A stretch of 64,000 nucleotides of DNA. Source: Larus michahellis (taxonomy: Eukaryota > Chordata > Aves > Charadriiformes > Laridae). Within the stretch, counting starts at the first letter, position 1; each line of letters starts with the position of its first letter. Shown here piece by piece: positions 53,360 to 63,006 of the stretch. A program made the position numbers and the translations under genes. A model generated the notes under the pieces. That model worked only from the letters and a program-made list of their open reading frames with translations. It made no database searches and had not been told where the DNA came from. The stretch is from positions 310,001 through 374,000 of the forward strand of contig NC_133926.1 in assembly GCF_964199755.1 (NCBI RefSeq), written 5' to 3'.

Positions 53360-53830
53360 CGGGGACCTTTTGTTGGTTAAAAACAGAAAGAAGGAAGTCC
53401 CGGACTTCACCGCGCTCGTCGCTCCGATCCCCTGGCGTGGCCACCGTGGTCTCCGCTCCGCGGGAGGTGACTCTCCGCTTCCCTCGCTACCGGCTGCGGG
53501 AGGTACCGGCGGCGGGTCCCGCTTCTCGGCGGCCCGAGGAGACCAAGGGCACTGCCGAAGGAGCCCCAAAACCGGGGCTGTTGTTGCCGGCGCTGCTCCC
53601 GTTCCTCCCCCGGGGGTCCCTTTGCCGGGGCTTTTCCCACTTTTTGGGGAGTTTTTTTTCCTGCCCGGCGCTGGGTGGGCGCAGACCCGCCCCCGCCCCA
53701 GGACGGAGGGGACCGAGGTGTGTTTGTGGGGGGGTTTATATCCGAAAAGAGGAGAGAAAAGTTTTGGCGACCAAAACAACCCGGTTTTCAGGGATGCAAG
53801 CCCAGGGCGACAGGCCCGTGCCCGGTCCTG
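53360..53830 (+). other. Unassigned sequence after U2 copy 1
   Basis: GC-rich, non-repetitive, without a convincing coding frame or RNA fold. The open frames through it lack known domains. Confidence 0.4.
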
Positions 53831-53925
53831 CTGGCCACGCTGTTGCTAATAGAAGCCAGGATGCCGTTGGCCACCTCGTGGCTCATCTTCAGCCCGTTGT
53901 TCCGTCCCCTTCTGTTATTCCGCCC
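53830..53925 (-). mobile_element. CR1 fragment, antisense
   Basis: ggccacgctgttgctaatag, aagccaggatgccgttgg and cacctcgtggctcatcttca resemble a reverse-complement CR1 ORF2 segment (the stretch that in sense encodes ANGIL-type sequence). It is short and decayed. Confidence 0.55.
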
Positions 53926-54120
53926 TTTTTAAAACCCGGGGGGGGTCCCCCAGCACCCGAGGGGAGGCCACGGCAGGGCCGAGCGCGGCAGGACGAGCCC
54001 CTCGCTGGCGTTTGGAGCCCCCCACGCCGGGAGGGGGGGGTTTGTCCTCTGGGCTGGGGTCCCGTGAGCTGCTGGAAGCCACAAACACCCCGCCACCACC
54101 CCGAGACGTTCCTGCAGGGG

Positions 54121-54310
54121 AAACCGGACCGGAACGAGGGGAGAAAACAGGAGAAAGGAGAGGAGGAAAAATAGGTGAAAAGAGGAGAAAAAAGGGGAGA
54201 AGAAAGAGGAGAGAAAATAGATGAAAAAAGAAGGAGGAGAGAAAAAAGATGAAAAAAGGAGGAGAGAAGAGGGGGGAGAAAAGAGGAGAGGAGAAAAAGG
54301 AGAAAATCAA
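54121..54310. repeat. GGAGAAAA purine tract
   Basis: About 190 bases of almost pure purine on the plus strand: gaggagaaaa, gaagaaagaggag units. It lies immediately before the CR1 endonuclease remnant. A similar tract in opposite orientation lies at 61860-62250. Confidence 0.85.
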
Positions 54311-56575
54311 AGCGAGGAAAAGCTGCTTGGAAGCCGCCGCGCTGCTGGAAAGCCACGACATAGTGGCCGTTGCTGAAACCCGGTGGGACGAATCCTGCGA
54401 CTGGAACGCGGCTATCGACGGCTACGGGCCGTTCCGAAGGGACAGGCGAGGAAGGGGGCACGGGGGTGTTGCCCTCTACGTCAAGCAAGGGACGGAGCAT
54501 GGAGGGATGTCCCTGAAGAACAGCCAAGAGGAGGCCGAAAGCTTATGGGTGGGAGTCAGGGGCCGAGGCGACGCGGGGAACCTGGCGGTTGGTGTCCACC
54601 ACAGGCCGCCCGATCAAGGGGAACCGGCTGGTGAAGCCGCCTTCCCCCAGCTCCAGGAGGATACGTGCCAGACCAGGAGCCTAATCGGGACCCTGGATTT
54701 TAGGAAAGCAAACCACCGGCTCTTCAGGGAGTTAGTCACTAGGACCCTCCCCCCCCGCCGGGAAACGGTCCTCGGGGTCGAGGAGGGGGCAGAACGGAGG
54801 TGGCAGATCTCCAAGGGCGCTTTCCATGGAGCACAAGAGCTCTCGATCCCCAGGTGGAAGAAATCAAGTAAGAAAGGGAGGAGGCCGGCAGGGCTGAGCT
54901 GGGACCTGCTGGTCACGCTAAAGGGCAAGAAGGAACTGCAGGGGCAGAGCAAACGGCACCAGGTGCCCTGGGGAGAGTATGGGGACGCTGGTGAGATGCG
55001 CCCCCAGAGTCCTGAGGGAATTGGCTGGTGGAGTTGCCAAGCCGCTCTCCCCGATATCTGAAGAGTCACGGCAGTCAGGGGAAGGCCCTGGCGACTGGAA
55101 AAAGGGACACATTGGTCACATTTTTAAAAAGGGTAGAAAGGAGGACCCTGGGAACTGCCGCCCTGTCACCTCTGTGACAGGGAAGATCACGGAGCAGATC
55201 CTCCTAGAGGCTCTGCTGAGGCACATGGGGGACAGGGAGGTGATTCGAGGCAGCCGGCGCGGCTTCACCGGGGCGAGTCCTGCCTGAGCACCCTGGTGGC
55301 TTCCCACAGCGGAGTGACCGCGTCGGCGGACGAGGGGAGAGCAACGGACGTCATCCGTCTGGACGTCTGCAAGGCCTTTGACACGGCCCCCAACACAACG
55401 TCCTTCTCTCTAAGTTGGAGAGATACGGATTTGATGGGTGGGCTGTTCGGTGGACGAGGAACTGGCTGGATGGTGGCACCCAGAGGGCGGTGGTCAACGG
55501 CTCGACGTCCGGATGGAGAGGGGTGACAAGTGGTGTCCCTCAGGAAGCCGTGCTGGGACCGGGGCTGTTCAACGTCTTCGTCGATGACATGGACAGTGGG
55601 ATCGGGGGCACTCTCGGCACGTTTGCCGACGACACCAAGCTGAGCGGTGCGGTCGATGTGCCAGAGGGACGGGATGTCACAAACCTTATGAAGAACGACT
55701 GAGGGAGCTGGGGTTGTTCAGCCTGGAGAAGAGGAGGCTGAGGGGAGACCTTATCACCCTCTACAACTCCCTGAAAGGAGGTTGGAGAGAGATGGGGGCT
55801 GACCTCTTCTCCCTGGTGACAAGTGATAGGACGAGAGGGAATGGGTTCAAGTTACGTCAGGGGAGGTTTAGATTGGATATTAGGAAACATTTTTTCACTG
55901 AAAGGGTTATTAAACATTGGAACAGGCTGCCCAGGGAGGCGGTGGATTCACCATCCCTGGAGGTGTTTAAAAAAAGGGTAGATGGGGCACTGAGGGACAC
56001 GGTTTAGAAGCGGCTTTTGTCAGGGTAGGTTAAAGGTTGGACTCGATGATCTTAAAGGTCCCTTCCAACCTCAGCGATTCTATGATTCTACGATTCTATG
56101 TCGTCCAGAGGGACCGGGACGAGCTGGAGAGGTGGGCCCGAGCGAACCTTAGGAAGTTCAAGAAGGCCAAGTGCGAGGTCCTGCACTTGGGTGGGGACAA
56201 CCCCCGTTATCAATCCAGGCGGGAGGACGACGGGACAGAGAGCAGCCCTGCGGAGAAGGACTTGGCCGGGGGGGGGTGGTCCTGGTGGATGGGAAGCTGG
56301 ATGTGAGCACGCAATGTGTTCTCGCGGCCCAGACGGCCGATGGCATCCTGGGCTGCGTCAGGAGAAGCGCGGCCAGCAGATCCGGAGAGGGGATTCCGAC
56401 CCTCTGCTCCGCTCTGGTGAGACCCCACCTGGAGTCCCGCCTCCAGCTCTGGAGCCCTCGGCACAAGAAGGACACGGAGCTGTCGGAGCGGGGCCGGAGG
56501 AGGCCACGGAGATGATCCGAGGGCTGGAGCCCCTCTGCCGTGAGGACGGGCTGAGAGAGCTGGGGGGGGTCTGTC
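54311..56575 (+). mobile_element. Older CR1 LINE (ORF2 remnant), interrupted by a younger CR1
   Basis: Sense remnant of CR1 ORF2. The endonuclease region reads SHDIVAVAETRWDES and GGVALYVKQGTE (54350-54490). A deletion removes the rest of the endonuclease and joins to SKKGRRPAGLSWDLL (54870-54905). The reverse transcriptase part shows [20 protein letters not shown] (55100-55160), [27 protein letters not shown] and the catalytic FADDTKLSG (about 55621-55645). A younger CR1 occupies 55688-56097. The host element resumes at 56098 with VQRDRDELERWARANL, KCEVLHLGGDNP, ALVRPHLESRLQLW and ends near RGLEPLCREDGLRELG. Frame changes and stops are frequent; the element is dead. Confidence 0.9.
55688..56097 (+). 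mobile_element. Younger 5'-truncated CR1 nested in the older one
   Basis: Starts near tatgaagaacgactgagg and runs through [52 protein letters not shown] to the classic 3' end, ggttggactcgatgatctta then gattctatgattctacg repeats. The two halves of the outer element continue on either side (VDVPEGRDV before, VVQRDRDELE after). It is much less decayed than its host. Confidence 0.88.
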
Positions 56576-56589
56576 ACGTCCCACCCCCA

Positions 56590-59500
56590 GTAAAGAGCAG
56601 GGGTAAGTGACTTCAGATTCGTAAATTAACAACGGTGCGGACTAAGGTGAGATAAATCTCCAGGTCCATATAGAACCTTTCAGGAGCTTCCCAAAATGGT
56701 TAGTGTAGGCCTTAACGAGTCCACGATAATTGGTTGGGTGTATAACGAACGATGGCAAGCGGCGGGGTGTGCGTCGCGGTGCGGAACAACGGGGATCGGG
56801 CCACTTCTGGCAAGCGGCGCTTAGGGTCGTTACTTCGCAACTCTAATCGCTACTTAACAATTCTGAGAGAAAAGAGAAACTGAGGGAACAGAGAAAGGAA
56901 AAGACGGAGAAAAAGACGGAGAGAAAGAGATCGCCGGTCCTGGTTCCAGCGCCTTTTTCAGGGAATCTTCCCAGGCACAATCTTCTTTCTTGGGAAGAAC
57001 CTTCCCAGGCACAATTTTCTTCTATTGTTTCTTCTTTGTTCCCCCGAGGGGCACTTATTTTCCCCGTTTACGTTTGCTGAATGAGCACAGTCCGCCCCCC
57101 CCCTTGCCAGGGACAGCCTGGTCTCAGGTTTCTCCCTTCTCCCGGGTGACGTGTGCCGTGATTTGGGTGGCGAGAGACGCGTGCCACGGTCGCGCTCTCT
57201 ATAACCTTCATGAGCGCATGCAGGGGTGTGCGCTTTCCCGCGCGTTCCGCGGATAACGAAGCAGAGGTCGCTCATCGGACACAACGGCCTGGAGAGCTGA
57301 GAACTAGCGAGCTCAGCGCACGAGTGGCAGAACCCTCCTGTCCTCACGAGACGGTTCTCCCACACGTCCGGGCGCCAGAAGCTTGAGCCTCATCGGCTCT
57401 TTGGAGGCCGGGCCTGCGTTATTTATTTCCTTGAGCGTGTTTGAGGGTTCCACCGAAGGCTTGGGGGGGCTCCTGCCCCTCGGCAGGGAATTACAGTCCG
57501 TCCCTTACACCACCCCGTGGGCCAAACGCCCCAAGGTTTTCTCCGACCATTGTGGTCTGAACATAGTGTATAAGGTACAGGGGAAAGAAAAGAGAGAGAG
57601 AGAGAGATCATAATTTCTGTAAGGCCTAGAATTAAATCCCACCATATCGCAAGGCCGATATTTACAAGGCATTTTCTCCAGCCCGTCACTCCTAAGGATT
57701 CCAAGACGGAGCACGACCATGAGAGTGGACGGTAGGAGTAAAGAGAACAAACACGTAGTCATACCTCACATGATAGCAATCCCTGCCATTAAGAATATAA
57801 ATCCCATCAACAAAACAATTCCAATCGGTACCAGCCACTTTCCCCACCCCGTGGGTCCCAAAGTCTGCAAAAGAGACGGGATCCGCGGTCCAGGACTCAG
57901 TCCGTCGAACCGATCCTTCGGTTGGAGCGACCGGAACGATTCTCTGGTCTTATCCGTGACTTCGTTCATCCTTGCACGGGCTTCTCCTACGGCGGTGGTG
58001 GCGTTGTGGGTGGTGAGAGAGCGTTCGCCTTCAGCCGGATTTGGCGTGCCACACACTCCTCCTTCTTCAGGCGCCAGCAAGTGCCACGCTAATTGGTTTT
58101 GGCGCGTCATCTTGGAGGCTTCTTGTGCATTTAATCCTCCAAAAGCACATCTAAACGTATTTAACTGAGAATACGACTTACTAGAACCGTTGGTTAAGGA
58201 CTGATAACAAATTTGGTTCCATAAATATTCTCCAACAGAATTGCTCGGAAGTGGATACAAAAGCCCTTGAGTGTCAAAATCCGCGCCCTGTTACTTTTCC
58301 GCGGTCGACCCTCCTTCTGGTCAAGAAAAAGGGGGTCTTTGAATTATTTTCAATATTTTTGTGAGATTTAGACTCATCGTTGTAGATTTGGACTCTTCCG
58401 TTGCGGAACTAGGGAGGGCGACGCGCGTCCCCTAGTCCGTGCGGTTCCAAACGCGCATAAACCTTTGTGTCGGCTCCCGGGCCAAAACTGGGGTCCGGAT
58501 TTACGACGGGCTGAGGCGAGATTGTACCTCCGCTGAGTAGGAATACAAACTTCTCCCGCTGCCCACACACGTACGCCGCTGGGAGTCCTCAGGGTTTATA
58601 TCCTTTTTAAAAATAAAAAACAATCGCAATACAGTGAGGGAAGGGTTAAGGCGGCAAGAGTTCGGTCGTTCTGTGGAGCGTCTCTGAGAGGTCCACGCAA
58701 AAGGAGCGGATTCATACAACAGGAGACAGCGGGAGACAAAAAGTTGTGCGTTGTTTTGTTTTGTTTTTTCTTTCTGACCCCCCCCACCCCCCTCCCCCCC
58801 CCGTTTTTTTTTTTTCTTTTGTTTTCTGGCGTGTTTTTAGGTTGCTGCCATCCCACTGGATTTCCTGAGGGGTCAATTTCTTTCGTTTTTTTTAACACGC
58901 TCGAATGAGCTTCTCGGTTCCTTCGGCTGACAGCAGATTCCTAACCCCGACGTTCTTCGGGTGGGGTTCAAACGGAGCCGGGGGCGGGGGGGGAAGTTTT
59001 ACGAGCGCTTTTGGGGGGGGGGTTCCCTCCTCCTCCGTTTGCCGCGCGTGTGGCAACAGCGACCTAACCGCGCGCGCCGCTTCCGCGCTGCGGACCGATG
59101 GGCTGCTGCCGGGCGATTCTCCCAGCTGTGTCAGGCGCTGACGCCGTCGAGGAGCCCGCGTTGGCCATCGGATGCCGGTAATCAGCTGCCGGTTGCCATT
59201 TCCCACGGGGGATTGGCCACACCAGGGAGTTACAGGGCGCGCGTGTGGGGATAATCGCCCCTTGCTTTCGTACTTCGGCTGTCGCCGGGACCATCCCTTC
59301 CCTCGCTCCCAGGGGCCCGGCGTAGGGCTCTACGTGAACCGTTTTGGAGAGGGGAGCTGCAGGCGCCTGCTGTAAAAGTTTCCCAGGGACAGCAGGGAGC
59401 CCGACTTTCCATTCCCTTCCTCTTGAATCCACCCAGGCTCGTCCCCTTGAAAGATCAAGTCCCAAGATATTCATGGGGAAGGTTCCCAAAATCACGAGAG

Positions 59501-59870
59501 CCTTCACTGCAGTTTCATTTCCGGGTAACCAGCGCTTAACCTGGGGCCGTTGGCTGCGGCTTAGAGTTTCCAAAAACATCTGTAACCCAAATCTGGTTTT
59601 TTTTTTATCATGGCGCTCAGCAACATCTGCTCGGAGTGCCGAGACCTGAGCGCCGGTGTCCACTAAAAACGTAACTGGGGTTTTAAAAGGGCCAAGGTAA
59701 TGAAGAAGTCTCCTCCGCTATTGTCCGTGAGCCGCCTTAGGTGAATGCACCGGCCGGCCCCCGGCTCACTCACGGCGCGTCCAATTTCCCGATTTGAGAT
59801 CAATCGAGTCCTCCTCAGGGGCAGCTGGTATCCGAGGGACGGTTAGCACCGTCTTGCCATGTTTTGTTTC
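56590..59870 (-). mobile_element. Endogenous retrovirus fossil, class I (gammaretrovirus-like), broken
   Basis: Minus-strand order matches a provirus. A pol fragment at about 59,750-59,060 carries the protease DTG signature followed by the beginning of a reverse transcriptase domain. Unassigned internal sequence follows. An env transmembrane-subunit fragment with a hydrophobic anchor lies at about 58,260-57,766. The flank at about 57,700-56,600 has an AATAAA and a TATA-like site on the minus strand and may be LTR or 3' non-coding sequence. No second LTR, no gag and no complete gene is recognisable. The copy is broken many times over and clearly old. The family placement rests on motif resemblance only; an alpharetrovirus-like origin is possible. 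Confidence 0.72.
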
Positions 59871-59879
59871 TGCTTTGCC

Positions 59880-60255
59880 TTTCTCCTGGAGAAGAGAAGG
59901 CTCCGGGGAGACCCTGGAGCCCCTTCCAGTCCCTCAAGGGGCTCCAGGAAAGCTGAGGAGGGACTCTGGAGCAGGGAGGGGAGCCGTGGGACAAGAGACA
60001 GGGGTTTTAAGGTAAAAAAGGGGAGATTTAGGTGAGATCTGAGGAAGAAATCCTTGGCTGTGAGGGGGGTGAGCCCCTGGCCCAGGTTGCCCAGAGAAGC
60101 TGTGGCCGCCCCAGCCCTGGGGGGGTTCAAGGCCGGGCTGGACGGGGCTCGGAGTGACCTGATGTAGTTGAAGCCGTCCCTGCCCTCTGCGGGGGGGGCT
60201 GGACTAGGCGGCCTCTAAGGGTCCCTTCCGACCCAACACATTCTACGATTCTATA
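59880..60255 (+). mobile_element. CR1 LINE 3' end, sense
   Basis: From ctcctggagaagagaaggct through ggtgagcccctggcccaggt, gttgcccagagaagctgtgg, ggctggacggggctcggagt to gacccaacacattctacgat. It is 5'-truncated and abuts the retroviral block. An A-rich run follows. Confidence 0.88.
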
Positions 60256-60378
60256 AAAAAAAAAAAACTAAAGAGAAAAGAAAATTAAAGAGAAAAGAAG
60301 AGGGGAAAAAAAAAAAAAAAAAGACGCAAGAAGCCAGAGGAGGGCGGAGGGGCGTGGCCAAGGGTACGGGGCGTGTCT

Positions 60379-60570
60379 ATGCAAATCAGTGCGCCGGGCA
60401 CCTCCAAGGGCACGCCGGGACACCCCGCTGAGGGGGAATTCGGGGGGCGGCGGGGGGTCGGTGTCCCAAAATCCGGACGGAACGTGCGGAAACGAGTGGG
60501 GGGAAGAGCGGGGAGCGCAGCGGAGGGGGCGGGTATCGGCAAAGGGGGAGTCACCGCGACATTGGTGTGA
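60379..60570 (+). promoter_or_regulatory. DSE octamer and PSE of U2 copy 2
   Basis: Octamer ATGCAAAT at 60379-60386 (-232) and PSE tcaccgcgacattggtgtga at 60551-60570 (-60 to -41). The intervening sequence, including ccaaaatccggacggaacgt, is conserved in copy 3 and, with changes, in copy 1. Confidence 0.85.
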
Positions 60571-60610
60571 GTGGTTGTCCGTGGGGTGCGGTGGGTGCGG
60601 GAGGCAAGGT

Positions 60611-60798
60611 ATCGCTTCTCGGCCTTTTGGCTAAGATCAAGTGTAGTATCTGTTCTTATCAGTTTAATATCTGATACGTCCTCGATGAGAGGACTTTATA
60701 TTAAACGGATTTTTGGGCTCGGGAGTTGGACCCGGAGCTTGCTCCCTCCGCTCCGCGCATCGTCCCGGTATTGCAGTGCCTCCGGGAACGGTGCACCC
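60611..60798 (+). ncRNA. RNU2: U2 snRNA gene, copy 2
   Basis: 188 nt, identical base for base to copies 1 and 3. It has an upstream octamer and PSE, and a 3' box (AAAGATAGA) at 60824-60832. Identity of the RNA region with diverged 3' flanks points to gene conversion or selection. Confidence 0.93.
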
Positions 60799-60832
60799 CC
60801 ACCATGGGGACCTTTTGATGGTGAAAGATAGA

Positions 60833-61360
60833 TGTGAGATATAATTAACCTGGGCTTGGAAGTATTTCTTTATCCCCCGCTCCGGACAGGGATATCCCGG
60901 CGTTTCACCGACCCGGAATCCATTCACGCACGATGAGACTCGGCACTTACCGGCCACCCCACGCGTGGCTGCGCTGGGATCCCTTCATTATCCATCCCAG
61001 CGCAGCAGTCACCGATCTTAATTACACACGTGCCTTCATTAGTACCTAATCATTTGAGAAATCCGGCTGGAAGGAAACTGCCCGTGGCGGGGTGGGGGCT
61101 TCCACCTCCCCAGCTCCGAGCTGAGGATGGGCCGCCCCCGCGGTCTCTTCCCGGGCAGGACATGGACACCCGCCCTCGGGGTTAAACCCGAAAAGAGCGA
61201 GATTTTTTTTTTTTTCTTCCCCTTTTTCTTGTGGTTTTTATTATTTTTTTTCCCCCCACGGCGGCTCGGCCGAGTGGCTGCACTCAGAGCAGGGAACAAC
61301 CGAGCCGTCTGTTCAGGTCACGGCTGGGAAGTGCATTCAGAAAACAACATCCCTCTCTTC
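60833..61360. other. Spacer between inverted U2 copies
   Basis: Non-repetitive and moderately GC, with a T-rich stretch at 61201-61250. No coding frame, tRNA or known repeat is recognised. Confidence 0.5.
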
Positions 61361-61396
61361 ATTCTGTCTTTAACCAGCGACAGGTCCCCGTGGTCG

Positions 61397-61584
61397 GGGT
61401 GCACCGTTCCCGGAGGCACTGCAATACCGGGACGATGCGCGGAGCGGAGGGAGCAAGCTCCGGGTCCAACTCCCGAGCCCAAAAATCCGTTTAATATAAA
61501 GTCCTCTCATCGAGGACGTATCAGATATTAAACTGATAAGAACAGATACTACACTTGATCTTAGCCAAAAGGCCGAGAAGCGAT
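61397..61584 (-). ncRNA. RNU2: U2 snRNA gene, copy 3 (inverted)
   Basis: 188 nt on the minus strand, identical to copies 1 and 2. The 3' box (AAAGACAGA on the minus strand) lies at 61363-61371. It faces copy 2 tail to tail. Confidence 0.93.
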
Positions 61585-61624
61585 ACCTTGCCTCCCGCAC
61601 CCACCGCACCCCACGGACAACCAC

Positions 61625-61815
61625 TCACACCAATGTCGCGGTGACTCCCCCGTTGCCGATACCCGCCCCCTTGCTGCGCTCCCCGCTCTTCCCCCCACTC
61701 GTTTCCGCACGTTCCGTCCGGATTTTGGGACACCGACCCCCCGCCGCCCCCCGAATTCCCCCTCAGCGGGGTGTCCCGGCGTGCCCTTGGAGGTGCCCGG
61801 CGCACTCATTTGCAT
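61625..61815 (-). promoter_or_regulatory. PSE and DSE octamer of U2 copy 3
   Basis: PSE at 61625-61644 (-60 to -41), identical to that of copy 2. The octamer (ATTTGCAT on the plus strand) at 61808-61815 is about -231. Confidence 0.85.
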
Positions 61816-61859
61816 GGACACGCCCCAGATCGCTGTAGCCCCGCCCCTCGCCGGCTCCG

Positions 61860-62250
61860 TTCTTTTCTCTCCTTTTATCCTTTTCCCCCTTTTCTCTCCT
61901 TTCTCCTCTTTATTCTCTTTTCGCTCCTTTTCTCTTTTTCTCCTCCTTTTTCTTCTCTTTTTAATGCTGTCTTTTCTCCTCTCTTTTCTTTTCACTCCTT
62001 TCTCCTTCTCCTTTTCTTTCTTCTTTTCTCCTTTTTAATTTTTTCTCTTCTTTCTCTCCTTTCGCCTCTTTTCTTTTTTTCCTCCTTCTCTCTCCCCTTT
62101 TTTCTTATTCTCGCTCCTCTTTTCTCCTTTGTTCTCTTTTCCCCCTCTTTTCTCCTCTCCTTTCCCTCCCCTTCTCTTCTTTATTCTCTTTTCTCCTCTT
62201 TTCTCTTTTTTTCCTTTTTTCTCTCCTTTTCTCCCCCTTCCCTTCCCCTC
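61860..62250. repeat. TTTTCTCCTTTTCTC pyrimidine tract
   Basis: About 390 bases of nearly pure T/C on the plus strand (tttctcctcttttctc units). It is the mirror in composition of the purine tract at 54121-54310. The open frames across it are artefacts. Confidence 0.88.
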
Positions 62251-62269
62251 CTCTCCCAACACGGTGCTG

Positions 62270-62655
62270 CTGCTCCAGCCAGAGCCAGACCCTGATGTGG
62301 GAGAAGGGGCTGGAGCAGCCGAGAAGGGGCTGAGGAAGCTGGGGAGGGGGGGGCTCAGCCTGGAGAAAAAGGGGCCGAGGGGGGACCCTCTGCTCCCTCC
62401 AAGGCCCCGAAGGAGCTCAGAGAGCGAAACCTCTTGTCACAAGCGACGGCACGGAAGGAAATGGCCCCCGGTTGCGCCAGGGAGGGTTATCTGGGAGATG
62501 GGGAAGAATTTCTTCCCCCCAGGGGCTGCCCAGGGAAGGGGTCGAGTCTCTGGAGGGAGCTGAAGGACGTCGGGGACAAGGGACAGGGGTTAACGGTGGG
62601 ACTCGATGCTCTGGAAGCTCTTTCCCACCCTAAACCATCCCACGACTCTGTAACA
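62270..62655 (+). mobile_element. CR1 LINE 3' end, sense
   Basis: Contains cagcctggagaaaaaggggc, cttgtcacaagcgacggcac, gaatttcttccccccagggg, gtgggactcgatgctctgg and cccacgactctgtaacag. 5'-truncated and moderately diverged; it ends about 350 bases from the TUT1 stop. Confidence 0.85.
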
Positions 62656-62982
62656 GAACAAATCAGGACAGAACAGGCTGAAATATTTGGGTTGGGAGGG
62701 ACGGACCCGGCTCATCTCCCCCCACCCACCCGGGGGCTGACCCAAAGCCGACGCCGGATCTTCAGGGAAATTTAAGAAATAAAAACCTCATGGGGGGGGT
62801 CGAAGACAGAGCCCTGAAAGTCATTTCTGTTCCTCACTCCCCTCCCCGGCTCGCTGCTTTCCTGAACTCTCCTTCTTTTCCCTTTTTCTCCCCCGAAATC
62901 CAGCCGCCTCCCCCGCCCCGACTCAACAGGACCCACCTCCCCCCGGAGAACCCACGCGGGGACACGACTGCAAAACAAACCT

Positions 62983-62988
62983 TTTACT
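62983..62988 (-). terminator. Possible TUT1 poly(A) signal (AGTAAA)
   Basis: AGTAAA on the minus strand, 18 bases past the TUT1 stop. It is a weak variant and very close. No AATAAA is seen downstream within several hundred bases, so assignment is tentative. Confidence 0.35.
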
Positions 62989-63006
62989 GCCAAAAATAAA
63001 ACCCTC

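Noticed and set aside
60833-61360. tRNA or other small RNA gene in the spacer between U2 copies
   Set aside because: No A and B box pair, cloverleaf or known snRNA sequence could be found on either strand.
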